Part shown: piece after piece, positions 7,919 through 16,385 of the stretch
Numbering within the stretch: position 1 is the first letter of the stretch
Layout of the letters: each line of letters begins with the position of its first letter
The notes under the pieces: generated by a model
Databases searched by the model: none
Told to the model about the DNA's origin: nothing
The model's input: the letters and a program-made list of their open reading frames with translations, nothing else
Made by a program: the position numbers and the translations under genes
Source: Cytophagaceae bacterium
Lineage (GTDB): Bacteria > Bacteroidota > Bacteroidia > Cytophagales > Spirosomataceae
DNA length: 39,406 nt
NCBI GenBank assembly: GCA_027488335.1
Contig: JAIYBU010000108.1
Location: 1-39,406, forward strand
Direction: 5' to 3'

Positions 7919-9724
7919 TTAATGCACAACCACAATCTTACGAATAAAATTCTTTTTTCCATCCGAAAAATTTAGAAAATAAATATTTTCTGGTAAATTT
8001 TTTAAATCAATCTCCTGACTATCAGGTGTTTCTTTATAGAATAGTTCCTTTCCAGAAGCATCAAAAATATTTACTGATTTGATGTTGTCAAAGTTCCATC
8101 TAAGTAAGCCCGTTGTTGGATTTGGGTAAACCGTAAATTGTGTATCACTTAATTCTTCGCTGGCCAAAGGTCCCGTTGTGGGTGTGTTGGAATTCATTTT
8201 GAAGCCCATTACGGGTCTTACCATTAGGCTTCCTTTTAATGATTTATTCTGAACCCATTCATTGCCCAAACTGTAATAAATATTACTGCCAAAATTTGAG
8301 TTTTTATCCACTCCAATCCCAATAACATCTTCGTTTACTTTTGTCCAGGATACAAAAAATGTATCTTTTACTGCAATATTTTGGTCGAGAGGATATTCAA
8401 TAAAACCATTAATATCGGTAGCATATTTTACTTTTACCGATTGTTGATGTAAAACTTTGCTTGGTTTTCCATTGGCACTTTCCATGATTTGCAATAAGAA
8501 GAACTGCCCCGAAATATCTTTGAAATAGGGAGTAAAATTGAATCTAACAGCATTAACAGTATCGGCTCGATTTAAGATAAATTTTACTGCTACTTTTCCC
8601 AACGTTTGGTCAGTGTCGGCACCTGTTTCGGCAGTTCCATCATCATACGCATAGTAGTCGAGTAGAGGGGTAAAAATTGAAGTTGAGTCATTGCTTAATA
8701 GTAAAGCTTCAGGAATATTATTGGTCGAATCAGGAACAATACTTGTTCCTGTTCCTTCATAGGCAATTTTTTGGGTAAATTTCAAAACTGCTTGTTTTTG
8801 TGGGAAACTACTGAAAACAGGTACATTGTTCTTTTTATTGGGTGGGTTTGGTGTCGTAACTGCTTCATTGCCCCCTTTTTCGTTGAGTAAATTTTTTTTT
8901 GAAACGGTATCGCTTACTGACCAAGTAAAATTAACCAGACGTGCATTTCGTTGCAAAGCACTTACTAATACTTCCATAGTACTATTAGTTTCGGCCGATG
9001 GATTGGCCAAATATTGGCGTAGAGGCATTGCCGAATATCTTTTCAGATAGTTGTTCTTAAACCCTCGTAAGGCAATATCTTGTGTATAAATATCTCGAAA
9101 GCGACGTTGTTTATTGAGGTACACAAAATCAATGTGCCACATATCGAAAGCTCCTGACTGACGACCACGAGTCTCGAAACGAAATTGAAAGTTTTTATGA
9201 AAATATTCGGTTTTATTGACTGCTAAAATCTTTTGTGTAAAAGCATCTTTGCTGATGCCTTCTTGTCGCCAAATGGTTTTCCATTGATTTTTATCGTTAA
9301 GAAACGAAACCACGAGTGAGTCGTCGCTATCGGGCAATTCGCCCAAACCTTTTGCTTCCCAATAAAAACTTAGATAAACCGAATCTTTTGTGGTAAGCCC
9401 TGCTAAATCAATCGCAACAGAAGTCAGAGTATCGGTGCTACCGTAAGCAAATTTATTCGAGAAATTGTAAGGAATCCCAGCCGAATTTCGACTATCAAAC
9501 GTCGCTACATTGACCGAAGGTTGGTTAATCGGGAAGGTATTATTGATACTCACACCGCCATTTTTCCAAAGCTTTGGATTAGGAATTGAGGTTTTATTCT
9601 GTGAGAAATCATCAAAGAATGGGAGTGTAATGGATTGGCTGTAAGTAAGTTGTGAGCAAAGTGCTACTAATAAAATAACAGACCTGCAAATACTTACAGG
9701 TCTGTTGTTTAACAATATATTCAT
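7919..9724 (-). CDS. Secreted protein with type IX secretion C-terminal domain
   Basis: 601 residues. A signal peptide (hydrophobic core SVILLVALCS, cleavage near residue 29) leads into a large beta-rich region with no enzyme motif that I recognise. The last 80 residues (about 522-601) are a type A T9SS sorting domain: VYPNPTTG, VNIFDASGKEL, IDLKNLPENIYFLNF and a basic FIRKIVVVH end. The protein is therefore exported across the outer membrane by the gliding/T9SS machinery. A DDGTAETG motif near 375 is common in this uncharacterised cargo family. The start codon is forced: no other ATG, GTG or TTG precedes the signal core. It sits 20 nt after the PASTA gene, and a perfect hairpin lies inside its signal-peptide codons. 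Confidence 0.9.
   Translation of the reverse strand: MNILLNNRPVSICRSVILLVALCSQLTYSQSITLPFFDDFSQNKTSIPNPKLWKNGGVSINNTFPINQPSVNVATFDSRNSAGIPYNFSNKFAYGSTDTLTSVAIDLAGLTTKDSVYLSFYWEAKGLGELPDSDDSLVVSFLNDKNQWKTIWRQEGISKDAFTQKILAVNKTEYFHKNFQFRFETRGRQSGAFDMWHIDFVYLNKQRRFRDIYTQDIALRGFKNNYLKRYSAMPLRQYLANPSAETNSTMEVLVSALQRNARLVNFTWSVSDTVSKKNLLNEKGGNEAVTTPNPPNKKNNVPVFSSFPQKQAVLKFTQKIAYEGTGTSIVPDSTNNIPEALLLSNDSTSIFTPLLDYYAYDDGTAETGADTDQTLGKVAVKFILNRADTVNAVRFNFTPYFKDISGQFFLLQIMESANGKPSKVLHQQSVKVKYATDINGFIEYPLDQNIAVKDTFFVSWTKVNEDVIGIGVDKNSNFGSNIYYSLGNEWVQNKSLKGSLMVRPVMGFKMNSNTPTTGPLASEELSDTQFTVYPNPTTGLLRWNFDNIKSVNIFDASGKELFYKETPDSQEIDLKNLPENIYFLNFSDGKKNFIRKIVVVH
9677..9706 (-). terminator. Hairpin inside the signal-peptide codons of the T9SS gene
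   Basis: AACAGACCTG (9677-9686) and CAGGTCTGTT (9697-9706) are perfect 10-bp arms with a 10-nt loop. On the minus strand it is followed by ATTTTATT. It lies 39 nt after the PASTA stop, where a terminator would be expected, yet within the first codons of the next gene, so it may be an attenuator. Poly-T quality is moderate. Confidence 0.5.
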
Positions 9725-9744
9725 ATTAAAGATTCTTTAACACG

Positions 9745-10533
9745 TTATTTTTGGTCTATGACAGTCTCAGATGGAGCATCACCCGCGATTTCTATATCAA
9801 TAACGTCGCCGATATGAATTTTATTACCTTCGGCAGCTGGTCTTTGTTTCACAACTGTACCTTCGGCAAAGCCTTCAACTGCCCCAACATATCGCTTCGA
9901 TAAAACGAGATTTTGCCCTGAAACCAGAATTTCGGCTTCGTCGGCTGCCATTCCTACCAAGTTTGGTATTTCGACCATTTGGTCGCCGAGGCCATCGCCT
10001 ACCACAAAAACTACTGTTGAGCCTTTCGGAATAAGTGTTCCAGGTTTAACTTCCCGTCCGTTAAACTTTATTTTTAGAACTGTATTTTCCTCTAAAGCTG
10101 GAATCATTTCGGTTGTTCCTGCTACGAGTTGTGCCGATAATAATTGGTTTTTGGCACTTGATTCCGAACGACCAATCACGTCTGGCAATTTTACCATTGG
10201 TGCGGTGGCTGTCACGATGGTTAAATAGATTTTTCGACCTTCTTTAACGCTCGAACCCGATTTCGGGTATTGTGTCAGAATCGAAAGTGGTTTTGCTCCT
10301 GCTACAAACGTACAATCGCTTACTTCGTAATCGAGGTCACGGTCATCGAGGGCTTTTTCCATTTCTTCGAGAGTCATCCCTTTCAAATCGGGAACAGTAA
10401 TCGACTGTCCATGATTGGTACTCCACGGAAGATAGATAAAGAAAAAGCTAAAGAAAAACACTAAAAATAAGGCAATGATTATGCCAATATGAACAAGAAC
10501 GTCAGTTTTTGAACTCGTACTAAATTTTGCCAT
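9745..10533 (-). CDS. Membrane-anchored protein with three PASTA domains
   Basis: 262 residues. One transmembrane helix (about 14-36) is followed by three consecutive PASTA domains facing the periplasm (about 40-110, 113-181 and 186-250). Each has the hydrophobic-V-P-D/N-L/V-G start (VPDLKGM, LPDVIGR, IPNLVGM) and a proline/glycine-rich return (QYPKSGSSVKEG, VKPGTLIPKGS, RPAAEGNKIHIG). PASTA domains bind peptidoglycan fragments in Gram-positive Ser/Thr kinases. Here there is no kinase or penicillin-binding domain, so this is a stand-alone wall-binding anchor typical of Bacteroidota. It is first in a possible leftward transcription unit with the T9SS cargo gene. Confidence 0.93.
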   Translation of the reverse strand: MAKFSTSSKTDVLVHIGIIIALFLVFFFSFFFIYLPWSTNHGQSITVPDLKGMTLEEMEKALDDRDLDYEVSDCTFVAGAKPLSILTQYPKSGSSVKEGRKIYLTIVTATAPMVKLPDVIGRSESSAKNQLLSAQLVAGTTEMIPALEENTVLKIKFNGREVKPGTLIPKGSTVVFVVGDGLGDQMVEIPNLVGMAADEAEILVSGQNLVLSKRYVGAVEGFAEGTVVKQRPAAEGNKIHIGDVIDIEIAGDAPSETVIDQK

Positions 10534-10556
10534 TTTTTATGGGAAGTTTTTAGCCC

Positions 10557-10614
10557 ACGGTCGATATACTACATTCCACATGATTATTTCAAAAAACTGT
10601 GGACTATCGACCGT
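10557..10614. repeat. Two-stage inverted repeat with CTATCGACCG word
   Basis: ACGGTCGATA (10557-10566) pairs perfectly with TATCGACCGT (10605-10614), and inside it TCCACA (10575-10580) pairs with TGTGGA (10598-10603). It lies between the transporter stop and the PASTA start. The CTATCGACCG word recurs at 12287-12297, so it belongs to a dispersed intergenic repeat family. Confidence 0.6.
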
Positions 10615-10671
10615 TGACTCTCAAGAATTATTCAGCAAAAAAAAGGTTTTTTATCGGAAATAGCAAAGGTT

Positions 10672-12120
10672 TTATTCGATGCCACCCATCCATTTTTTTA
10701 TTGGTCGGTATAAAACTATTAATATTAAACCCGAAACCAGTCCAATTAAAAATACTTGGTGGAATAAATCAGGCATAGCGGCTACATTGTTTTCGTCGAA
10801 ATTTCCTGCAAATAAGCCCGCAATAAGATTTCCGAGAGCTGCACCAACAAACCATAAACCCATAAGTTGGCTATAATATTTTTTAGGAGCAAGTTTCGTA
10901 TATGAACTTAATCCAACTGGACTAATACATAGCTCTCCCAGTGTATGAAACATATACGTAAAGAAAAGCCAACCAAGGCCAGCCATTGAGCCATCAAGAA
11001 CTCTTTGGGCTGCCAAATACATTACGAAGAAGCCCAAACCCATTTGAACTAAACCTAACCCAAATTTGATTGGTACACTGGGGTTCAAGTTTTTACGGTT
11101 CAGATAAATCCAAAGTCCTCCCATCGGGGCAGAGAAAATAAGGATAAACATCGAATTGGCATTTTGTAGCCAAGAAGCGGGTAATTCTAAACCCAAGAAA
11201 CTACGCTCAGTGTGGCGGTCAGCAAAAATTGTTAGCGTTGTAGAAGCCTGCTCAAAACCCGACCAGAAAATAGCGATTCCAATAAACAATATAAATAGTA
11301 CTCCCACTCTTTTTCGTTCAATAACTGTCAGAGTAGAATCAATGAAACCGATATAAGCAAAATAGAAAATGGTTATAGCAATGATAACGTATTTCATATA
11401 TTGAGCCAACGACACGCTATCCAGAACACCCGATATTAATAAAATACCAATCAACACAAGGGCAGCAATAACTACGTATAAATAAGTAAGTGACGATTTT
11501 TGTGTAGGTGCGTTTCCTACTCCTTCAAGGTGTTTGCCGTTTACTTTAAAATTAATTACGCCAAAAAGCATTGCAAAGGCTGCAGCTCCAAATCCATAGT
11601 GCCAACCAACTTTTTCGCCTAAATAACCCACAACAAACATTCCGAGAAATGCACCAAGATTGATACCGAGATAAAAAATTGAGAATGCTGCATCACGTCT
11701 TGCACCACCTTCAGGATATAATTCGCCAACAATTGAGCTGATGTTTGCTTTCAATAAACCCGTTCCGATAGCAACCGTTGCTAATCCCAGAAAGAAAATT
11801 TCGGGCGAACCAGGAATCGCCAAAATTAAGTGTCCTGCCATGATACACAACGCACCATACCAAATAGCCTTTTTCTGTCCTAAAATATTATCAGCAATCC
11901 ATCCACCAGGTAAAGTTAGCAAGTAAACCGAAGCCATATAAAGCCCCATGATTGCTCCGCCTGTTTTTTCGGAAAGTCCCAACGCACCTTCGTTTGCTCC
12001 TTTGGTTAAGTATAAAAACAAGATGGCACGCATACCATAATAAGAGAAGCGTTCCCACATTTCGGTAAGGAACAAGACCATGAGGCCCATTGGATGTCCA
12101 AAGAATTTACGTTCTTGCAT
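10672..12120 (-). CDS. POT/PTR family proton-coupled peptide transporter
   Basis: A 482-residue inner-membrane protein with about 12-14 transmembrane helices, MFS fold. The POT signature E-x-x-E-R-F-x-Y-Y-G is present in helix 1 (EMWERFSYYGMRAIL) and the PTR2 motif FYLGINLGAFLG near 148-159. It therefore most likely imports di- and tripeptides with protons. It is monocistronic: its own promoter lies at 12166-12198 and an inverted repeat follows the stop. A sugar or nitrate specificity, known in distant POT members, cannot be excluded. Confidence 0.95.
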   Translation of the reverse strand: MQERKFFGHPMGLMVLFLTEMWERFSYYGMRAILFLYLTKGANEGALGLSEKTGGAIMGLYMASVYLLTLPGGWIADNILGQKKAIWYGALCIMAGHLILAIPGSPEIFFLGLATVAIGTGLLKANISSIVGELYPEGGARRDAAFSIFYLGINLGAFLGMFVVGYLGEKVGWHYGFGAAAFAMLFGVINFKVNGKHLEGVGNAPTQKSSLTYLYVVIAALVLIGILLISGVLDSVSLAQYMKYVIIAITIFYFAYIGFIDSTLTVIERKRVGVLFILFIGIAIFWSGFEQASTTLTIFADRHTERSFLGLELPASWLQNANSMFILIFSAPMGGLWIYLNRKNLNPSVPIKFGLGLVQMGLGFFVMYLAAQRVLDGSMAGLGWLFFTYMFHTLGELCISPVGLSSYTKLAPKKYYSQLMGLWFVGAALGNLIAGLFAGNFDENNVAAMPDLFHQVFLIGLVSGLILIVLYRPIKKWMGGIE

Positions 12121-12165
12121 GTAAGGTTTAGTTTATTTGGTTAGAATATTTTGTAAAGTGTATGT

Positions 12166-12198
12166 CAAAAGTAATGCCTATTTCTTGAATAATGCAAA
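12166..12198 (-). promoter_or_regulatory. Bacteroidota-type promoter of the POT transporter
   Basis: On the minus strand: TTTG (-33, at 12195-12198), 21-nt spacer, TACTTTTG (-7, at 12166-12173, matching TAnnTTTG). The expected transcript start is about 40 nt ahead of the ATG at 12120. Confidence 0.65.
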
Positions 12199-12210
12199 TG
12201 TTGTTGCATT
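12191..12210. promoter_or_regulatory. Dyad overlapping the -33 box of the transporter promoter
   Basis: AATGCAA (12191-12197), six bases, TTGCATT (12204-12210): perfect 7-bp arms that include the -33 TTTG. Placement is that of a repressor operator; the regulator is unknown. Confidence 0.4.
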
Positions 12211-12269
12211 CACTAACGGAAAAATGCTTAAAAATGTGATAGAAAACAAAAAATAACTTCATTTATGCC

Positions 12270-12304
12270 AAAAAAAAGGTGATTCGACTATCGACCGAAT
12301 CACC
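12270..12304 (-). terminator. Intrinsic terminator after the desaturase
   Basis: GGTGATTCG (12278-12286) and CGAATCACC (12296-12304) form a perfect 9-bp stem. On the minus strand it runs into a T-tract (A-run 12270-12277). The loop contains the CTATCGAC repeat word. The plus-strand side also has several Ts, so it may work in both directions. Confidence 0.8.
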
Positions 12305-12359
12305 TTTACTTTTTATATGCAAAGCAATTGCCTAAATACGATTAACCATCGACTATGGT

Positions 12360-13106
12360 CTACATATATTTCAAATCATTATTCAATTTCAGTTTAATGA
12401 TTTTCATGGCATTGAGTAGTTTAATGAGTGGATAAGTAGGGTCGAACTCGTGCCATTTGAAACCAAAATTAGCTCTGCCACCATATTTGTGGTGATTATT
12501 GTGGTAAGATTCACCCATCATTAACAAGTCAAGTGGTAAAAGATTCTTGGCGGTATCATCAACTTCAAAGTTAGTATAACCATAGCGGTGAGCATACCAA
12601 TTAATAATTACTCCATGAATTGGCCCCATCAAAAAGTGAATCGGAAGCAATAAAAACATCCACCAAGCGGTAGCAAATTTGATATAAAACAATGTATATA
12701 AAGCCGCCCAAGCCAAACGCACCAACCATTGGTCGCCGAGCCATTCCATAAACTTCCAGTTGGGTACACCTTTCTTAAATTTAGCTTCTACCGAATCTTG
12801 GTTATGGAAAATTCTATTATAAATCATGCGGGTTTTCCACATCATATCAAAAATTCCTTTCGAGTAGCTCGGCGAGTGTGGGTCTTCTTCAGTATCGGCG
12901 TGAGCGTGGTGCAAACGGTGCATGATTCCGTAAGCTCTCGGACTCAAAAAAGACGACCCTTGAGCGATAAATGTAAGGGTATAAAATACCTTTTCCCAAA
13001 ACGGATTCATCGTAAACATTTGATGCGATGCGTAGCGGTGTAAAAAGAATGTTTGCATCAGAATTGAGAAGTACCAATGCAATAGAAAGAAAACTAAAAT
13101 AACCAT
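12360..13106 (-). CDS. Membrane fatty acid desaturase (acyl-CoA/acyl-lipid delta-9 type)
   Basis: 248 residues, integral membrane di-iron desaturase that introduces a double bond into saturated fatty acyl chains. The three histidine boxes are complete: HRYASH (23-28), HRLHHAH (63-69) and YHNNHH (201-206), with an extra HRYGY near 173. Hydrophobic segments flank them as in the delta-9 family. The length is typical of the short bacterial form without a cytochrome b5 domain. It has its own -7 promoter element at 13138-13145 and a terminator, so it is a single-gene unit. Confidence 0.94.
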   Translation of the reverse strand: MVILVFFLLHWYFSILMQTFFLHRYASHQMFTMNPFWEKVFYTLTFIAQGSSFLSPRAYGIMHRLHHAHADTEEDPHSPSYSKGIFDMMWKTRMIYNRIFHNQDSVEAKFKKGVPNWKFMEWLGDQWLVRLAWAALYTLFYIKFATAWWMFLLLPIHFLMGPIHGVIINWYAHRYGYTNFEVDDTAKNLLPLDLLMMGESYHNNHHKYGGRANFGFKWHEFDPTYPLIKLLNAMKIIKLKLNNDLKYM

Positions 13107-13137
13107 TTTAAAATTAAATATTTGTTTAGAACCAAGG

Positions 13138-13145
13138 CAAATGTA
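13138..13145 (-). promoter_or_regulatory. Probable -7 box of the desaturase promoter
   Basis: TACATTTG on the minus strand matches TAnnTTTG, 31 nt ahead of the ATG at 13106. A good TTTG at 19-21 nt upstream was not found, so this is only half of a promoter. Confidence 0.45.
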
Positions 13146-13402
13146 TTCCTTAGTACTGTAAGAAATTATGACAAAAATCAGTTTTTGGTATTTTTGTTTT
13201 TGAATATTTCTAATAATTGTGTCATTGACAGTTATTTTAAAAAATCTTGTCTTTACTCTTAAAAATAGTATGCAAGCCGACTTTATTGGCTTTAAGTGTC
13301 AATTTTACACTGTATTTTCTTCAAAACTTATGTTTGAGAATTGCATTTTTTCTATAATTATTCAACTTGAAAATTGTATTTATTTAATAAATATTCCAAC
13401 AA

Positions 13403-13416
13403 AGCGAAATTTCGCT
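13403..13416. promoter_or_regulatory. Perfect palindrome just upstream of the fbp promoter
   Basis: AGCGAAATTTCGCT is a gapless 14-bp palindrome ending 7 nt before the fbp -33 box. Most of the 13107-13484 gap otherwise is AT-rich sequence without coding potential. Confidence 0.45.
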
Positions 13417-13423
13417 AAAAATA

Positions 13424-13455
13424 TTTGTTTCGCATTTTTTTGCAATATACATTTG
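13424..13455 (+). promoter_or_regulatory. Bacteroidota-type promoter of fbp
   Basis: TTTG (13424-13427), 20-nt spacer, TACATTTG (13448-13455), a full match to TTTG/TAnnTTTG. The start of transcription would be near 13462, so an upstream in-frame ATG at 13425 cannot be the start codon. Confidence 0.75.
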
Positions 13456-13484
13456 TGCAACGATTCGCTTTTAGCCATAAATAC

Positions 13485-14477
13485 ATGACCAAACAAGAAA
13501 CTTTAGCTCTACCAGTAGGTGTCACACTCGACCGTTTTATCAAACGTCAACAAAGCTCGATGCCCTTTGCTTCGGGTGAATTATCGCAACTTTTACGTGA
13601 TATTGCTCTTGCTGGAAAGATAATAAATCGAGAAATAAATCGAGCGGGTTTGGTCGATATTACAGGGGCTTTTGGTAACCAAAATGTGCAAGGTGAAGAG
13701 CAACAAAAGCTCGATGTAGTGGCCGATATTCGTTTCTTGCGAGCCTTGAAAAACGGCGGTGAAGTATGTGCCATAATTACGGAAGAGCAAGATGAAATTA
13801 TTTACACTGATAACGATGAGGGGAAGTATGTGGTGGCAATCGACCCACTTGATGGCTCATCAAATATTGATGTAAATGTCTCTATCGGAACAATATTTTC
13901 GGTTTATAGAAGAGTGACACCCATCGGCACACGTGCCACGCTCGAAGATTTTATGCAAGGTGGCCGAAATCAGGTGGCAGCGGGTTATATTTTATACGGT
14001 TCATCAACAATTTTAGTATACACAACGGGGCAAGGAGTAAATGCCTTCACCTACGAAAATTCATTGGGCGAATTTTTCTTATCACATAACGAAATCAAAA
14101 GTCCAGAAACAGGGTCAATTTACTCAGTAAATGAAGGTAACTATAATGATTTTGTGAGCGGAGCAAGGGCTTACATTGTGAATTGTCGCATGAAAGAGTA
14201 TGCCGCTCGATACATTGGTTCGTTAGTGGCAGACTTTCACCGAAATTTACTCAAAGGCGGAATTTATCTTTACCCACCGTCAAAAAAGTATCCAAAGGGA
14301 AAGCTTCGTTTATTGTATGAGTGTTATCCCTTAGCATTTCTGGCCGAGCAAGCAGGGGCTTCTTCGACCGACGGATACCAAAATATTTTGGACATTGAGC
14401 CACAAGAATTACACCAACGAAGCCCTTTTTATGTCGGTGCGAAAGAAATGGTCAATGATTTACTTTTATATTTCTGA
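13485..14477 (+). CDS. fbp: Fructose-1,6-bisphosphatase, class I
   Basis: 330 residues. Hydrolyses fructose 1,6-bisphosphate to fructose 6-phosphate in gluconeogenesis. The metal and phosphate site is clear: TEEQDE around 99-104 and [10 protein letters not shown] at 120-129. The C-terminal [20 protein letters not shown] segment carries the sugar-phosphate contacts and metal-binding Glu. The ATG at 13485 is chosen because family N-termini align there and the promoter -7 box lies within the upstream in-frame extension. pckA follows 118 nt downstream on the same strand with no terminator seen between, so the two gluconeogenic genes may be co-transcribed. Confidence 0.97.
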   Translation: MTKQETLALPVGVTLDRFIKRQQSSMPFASGELSQLLRDIALAGKIINREINRAGLVDITGAFGNQNVQGEEQQKLDVVADIRFLRALKNGGEVCAIITEEQDEIIYTDNDEGKYVVAIDPLDGSSNIDVNVSIGTIFSVYRRVTPIGTRATLEDFMQGGRNQVAAGYILYGSSTILVYTTGQGVNAFTYENSLGEFFLSHNEIKSPETGSIYSVNEGNYNDFVSGARAYIVNCRMKEYAARYIGSLVADFHRNLLKGGIYLYPPSKKYPKGKLRLLYECYPLAFLAEQAGASSTDGYQNILDIEPQELHQRSPFYVGAKEMVNDLLLYF

Positions 14478-14511
14478 TATTGGGTTTAGGTGTTGGTTAT
14501 CAGAGGTTTAC

Positions 14512-14525
14512 ATGACCAAAGTCAT
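14512..14525. promoter_or_regulatory. Small dyad between fbp and pckA
   Basis: ATGAC, four bases (CAAA), GTCAT. Short but perfect; it could be a regulator site or an mRNA hairpin. No T-run follows. Confidence 0.25.
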
Positions 14526-14595
14526 TTCAGAATAAGTAAGAAAAGAGTTATTTTTCGCAAAATTACACTTCATCAATATAACTGAACAAAAACCA

Positions 14596-16182
14596 ATGGA
14601 GCTACTAACTGAGATTGCCCCGACCAAGCTGGCTATCAAAGCCAAACAAGTTTTTCATAACCTTAGTCCTGCCGAATTGATTGAGGCGGCTCTGCAAAAT
14701 GGAGAAGGTGTCTTGACCGACACAGGTGCTTTGATGTGCGATACTGGAAAATTTACAGGTCGTTCGCCAAAAGATAAATTTCTGGTTTGTGACGAGAAAA
14801 CCGAAAACACCGTTTGGTGGGGAGATGTAAATTTTAGATTTACGCCTGAAAAATTTGATGCTTTACTCAACAAAATGCTTGTTTTTTTAGAAGATAAGCG
14901 AATATATGTGCGTCAGGCATTTGCGGGGGCAAATGAGGATTATAGATTGAGCCTTGAAATTATAAATACTCAAGCATGGCATAATTTGTTCTGTAATAAT
15001 ATGTTTATTCGTCCTTCACAAGAGGATTTGACTAATTTTGAGTCGAACTTTACTATTATTTGTGTACCCGAATTTGAAGCTGACCCAGCCGTTGATGGCA
15101 CACGTCAGGCAAACTTCACGATTGTCGATATGACCCGTCGTATATTGCTTATCGGTGGTACTGGTTATGCAGGCGAAATGAAAAAAGGAATCTTTACGGT
15201 ACTTAATTATCTATTGCCGCAAGAAAATGGAGTACTTTCAATGCACTGTTCGGCCAATATCGGCGAACAAGGCGATACCGCCATTTTCTTTGGATTATCT
15301 GGTACTGGTAAAACCACGCTTTCGGCCGACCCCAATCGTGGTTTGATTGGTGACGACGAACACGGTTGGTCAGAAACCAGCGTATTTAATTTTGAAGGTG
15401 GTTGCTACGCCAAAGTGATAGATTTGAGTCGTGAAAAAGAACCCGAAATTTTTGATGCCATTCGCTATGGTTCGATTGTAGAGAATACAAGGTTTATTGA
15501 AGGAACTCGCACCGTTGATTATCACAATAATTCGATTACAGAAAATACTCGAACTGCTTACCCGATATATTATATCCCGAATGCTGTTGAGCCTTCGGTG
15601 GGAGGAATTCCGAAAAATATTTTCTTTTTGACCTATGATGCGTTCGGTGTTCTGCCACCAATCTCTAAACTGACCGTCGGACAAGCCATGTATCATTTCA
15701 TTTCGGGTTATACCTCAAAAGTAGCAGGAACCGAAATGGGTGTGAAAGAACCACAAGCTACCTTTTCTGCGTGCTTTGGAGCAGCATTTTTGCCACTTCA
15801 TCCAACAAAATATGCAGCACTTTTGGGTGAAAAAATTCACCAAAATAAAGTGAATGTGTGGTTGGTAAATACAGGAATGACAGGTGGAAGCTATGGTGTG
15901 GGTAGCCGCATGAAACTTTCAAATACCAGAGCCATGATTACCGCTGCTCTGAATGGTGATTTGAATAAAGTTGCTTACACGAAGCATCCGATTTTTGGAA
16001 TGATGATTCCAGAACATTGCCCATATGTAGTTTCTGAAATGTTGAATCCACGAAATACTTGGACCGATAAAGAGGCGTATGATGCAACAGCCACTAAATT
16101 GGCCCATATGTTTAAGCATAATTTTGAAAAATACGCTGATTTTGCTGATGAGGAAATTTTAGCAGGAAGTCCTGTTTATTAA
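14596..16182 (+). CDS. pckA: Phosphoenolpyruvate carboxykinase (ATP)
   Basis: 528 residues. Converts oxaloacetate and ATP to phosphoenolpyruvate, CO2 and ADP; cytoplasmic, first committed gluconeogenic step. The kinase-1a P-loop GLSGTGKTTLS lies at about 233-243, followed by the PEPCK metal-binding GDDEHGW. The N-terminal substrate site TGRSPKDKF is near 54-62. The ATP-form C-terminal TGGSYGVGSRMKLSNTRAM region is intact. A terminator follows about 100 nt downstream. It is paired with fbp. Confidence 0.98.
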   Translation: MELLTEIAPTKLAIKAKQVFHNLSPAELIEAALQNGEGVLTDTGALMCDTGKFTGRSPKDKFLVCDEKTENTVWWGDVNFRFTPEKFDALLNKMLVFLEDKRIYVRQAFAGANEDYRLSLEIINTQAWHNLFCNNMFIRPSQEDLTNFESNFTIICVPEFEADPAVDGTRQANFTIVDMTRRILLIGGTGYAGEMKKGIFTVLNYLLPQENGVLSMHCSANIGEQGDTAIFFGLSGTGKTTLSADPNRGLIGDDEHGWSETSVFNFEGGCYAKVIDLSREKEPEIFDAIRYGSIVENTRFIEGTRTVDYHNNSITENTRTAYPIYYIPNAVEPSVGGIPKNIFFLTYDAFGVLPPISKLTVGQAMYHFISGYTSKVAGTEMGVKEPQATFSACFGAAFLPLHPTKYAALLGEKIHQNKVNVWLVNTGMTGGSYGVGSRMKLSNTRAMITAALNGDLNKVAYTKHPIFGMMIPEHCPYVVSEMLNPRNTWTDKEAYDATATKLAHMFKHNFEKYADFADEEILAGSPVY

Positions 16183-16280
16183 TTGAGAATTTTATTGTTT
16201 GTGCGTAAAATATAGGTTGAAAAATTAAGTATTAAGGTTGAATAGATTTTAATTTTGCTTAGAATCTAAGTTTAAAATGT

Positions 16281-16304
16281 CCCGCTGTTAGTGGGGCTTT
16301 TTTT
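16281..16304 (+). terminator. Intrinsic terminator after pckA
   Basis: CCCGCT, short loop, AGTGGG (one G-U pair), then GC and seven Ts. A small palindrome CTTAGAATCTAAG (16258-16270) precedes it. Confidence 0.75.
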
Positions 16305-16385
16305 GTGTCATCAATTTTTCATTTTCCTTTAACTTATATATATTGCATTGTTCTTCTGTTTTTAATTATAAATCAACCAAAAACT

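Noticed and set aside
8826-9050. Plus-strand frame inside the T9SS cargo gene, and many similar frames inside other genes
   Set aside because: Shadow of a real gene on the other strand; no family resemblance or start context.
13425-13484. Upstream start for fbp
   Set aside because: The fbp -7 box (13448-13455) lies inside this stretch, so it cannot be in the mRNA coding part.
16305-16385. Upstream start for the cytochrome
   Set aside because: It begins at the T-run of the pckA terminator and would add a second hydrophobic segment before a standard signal peptide.
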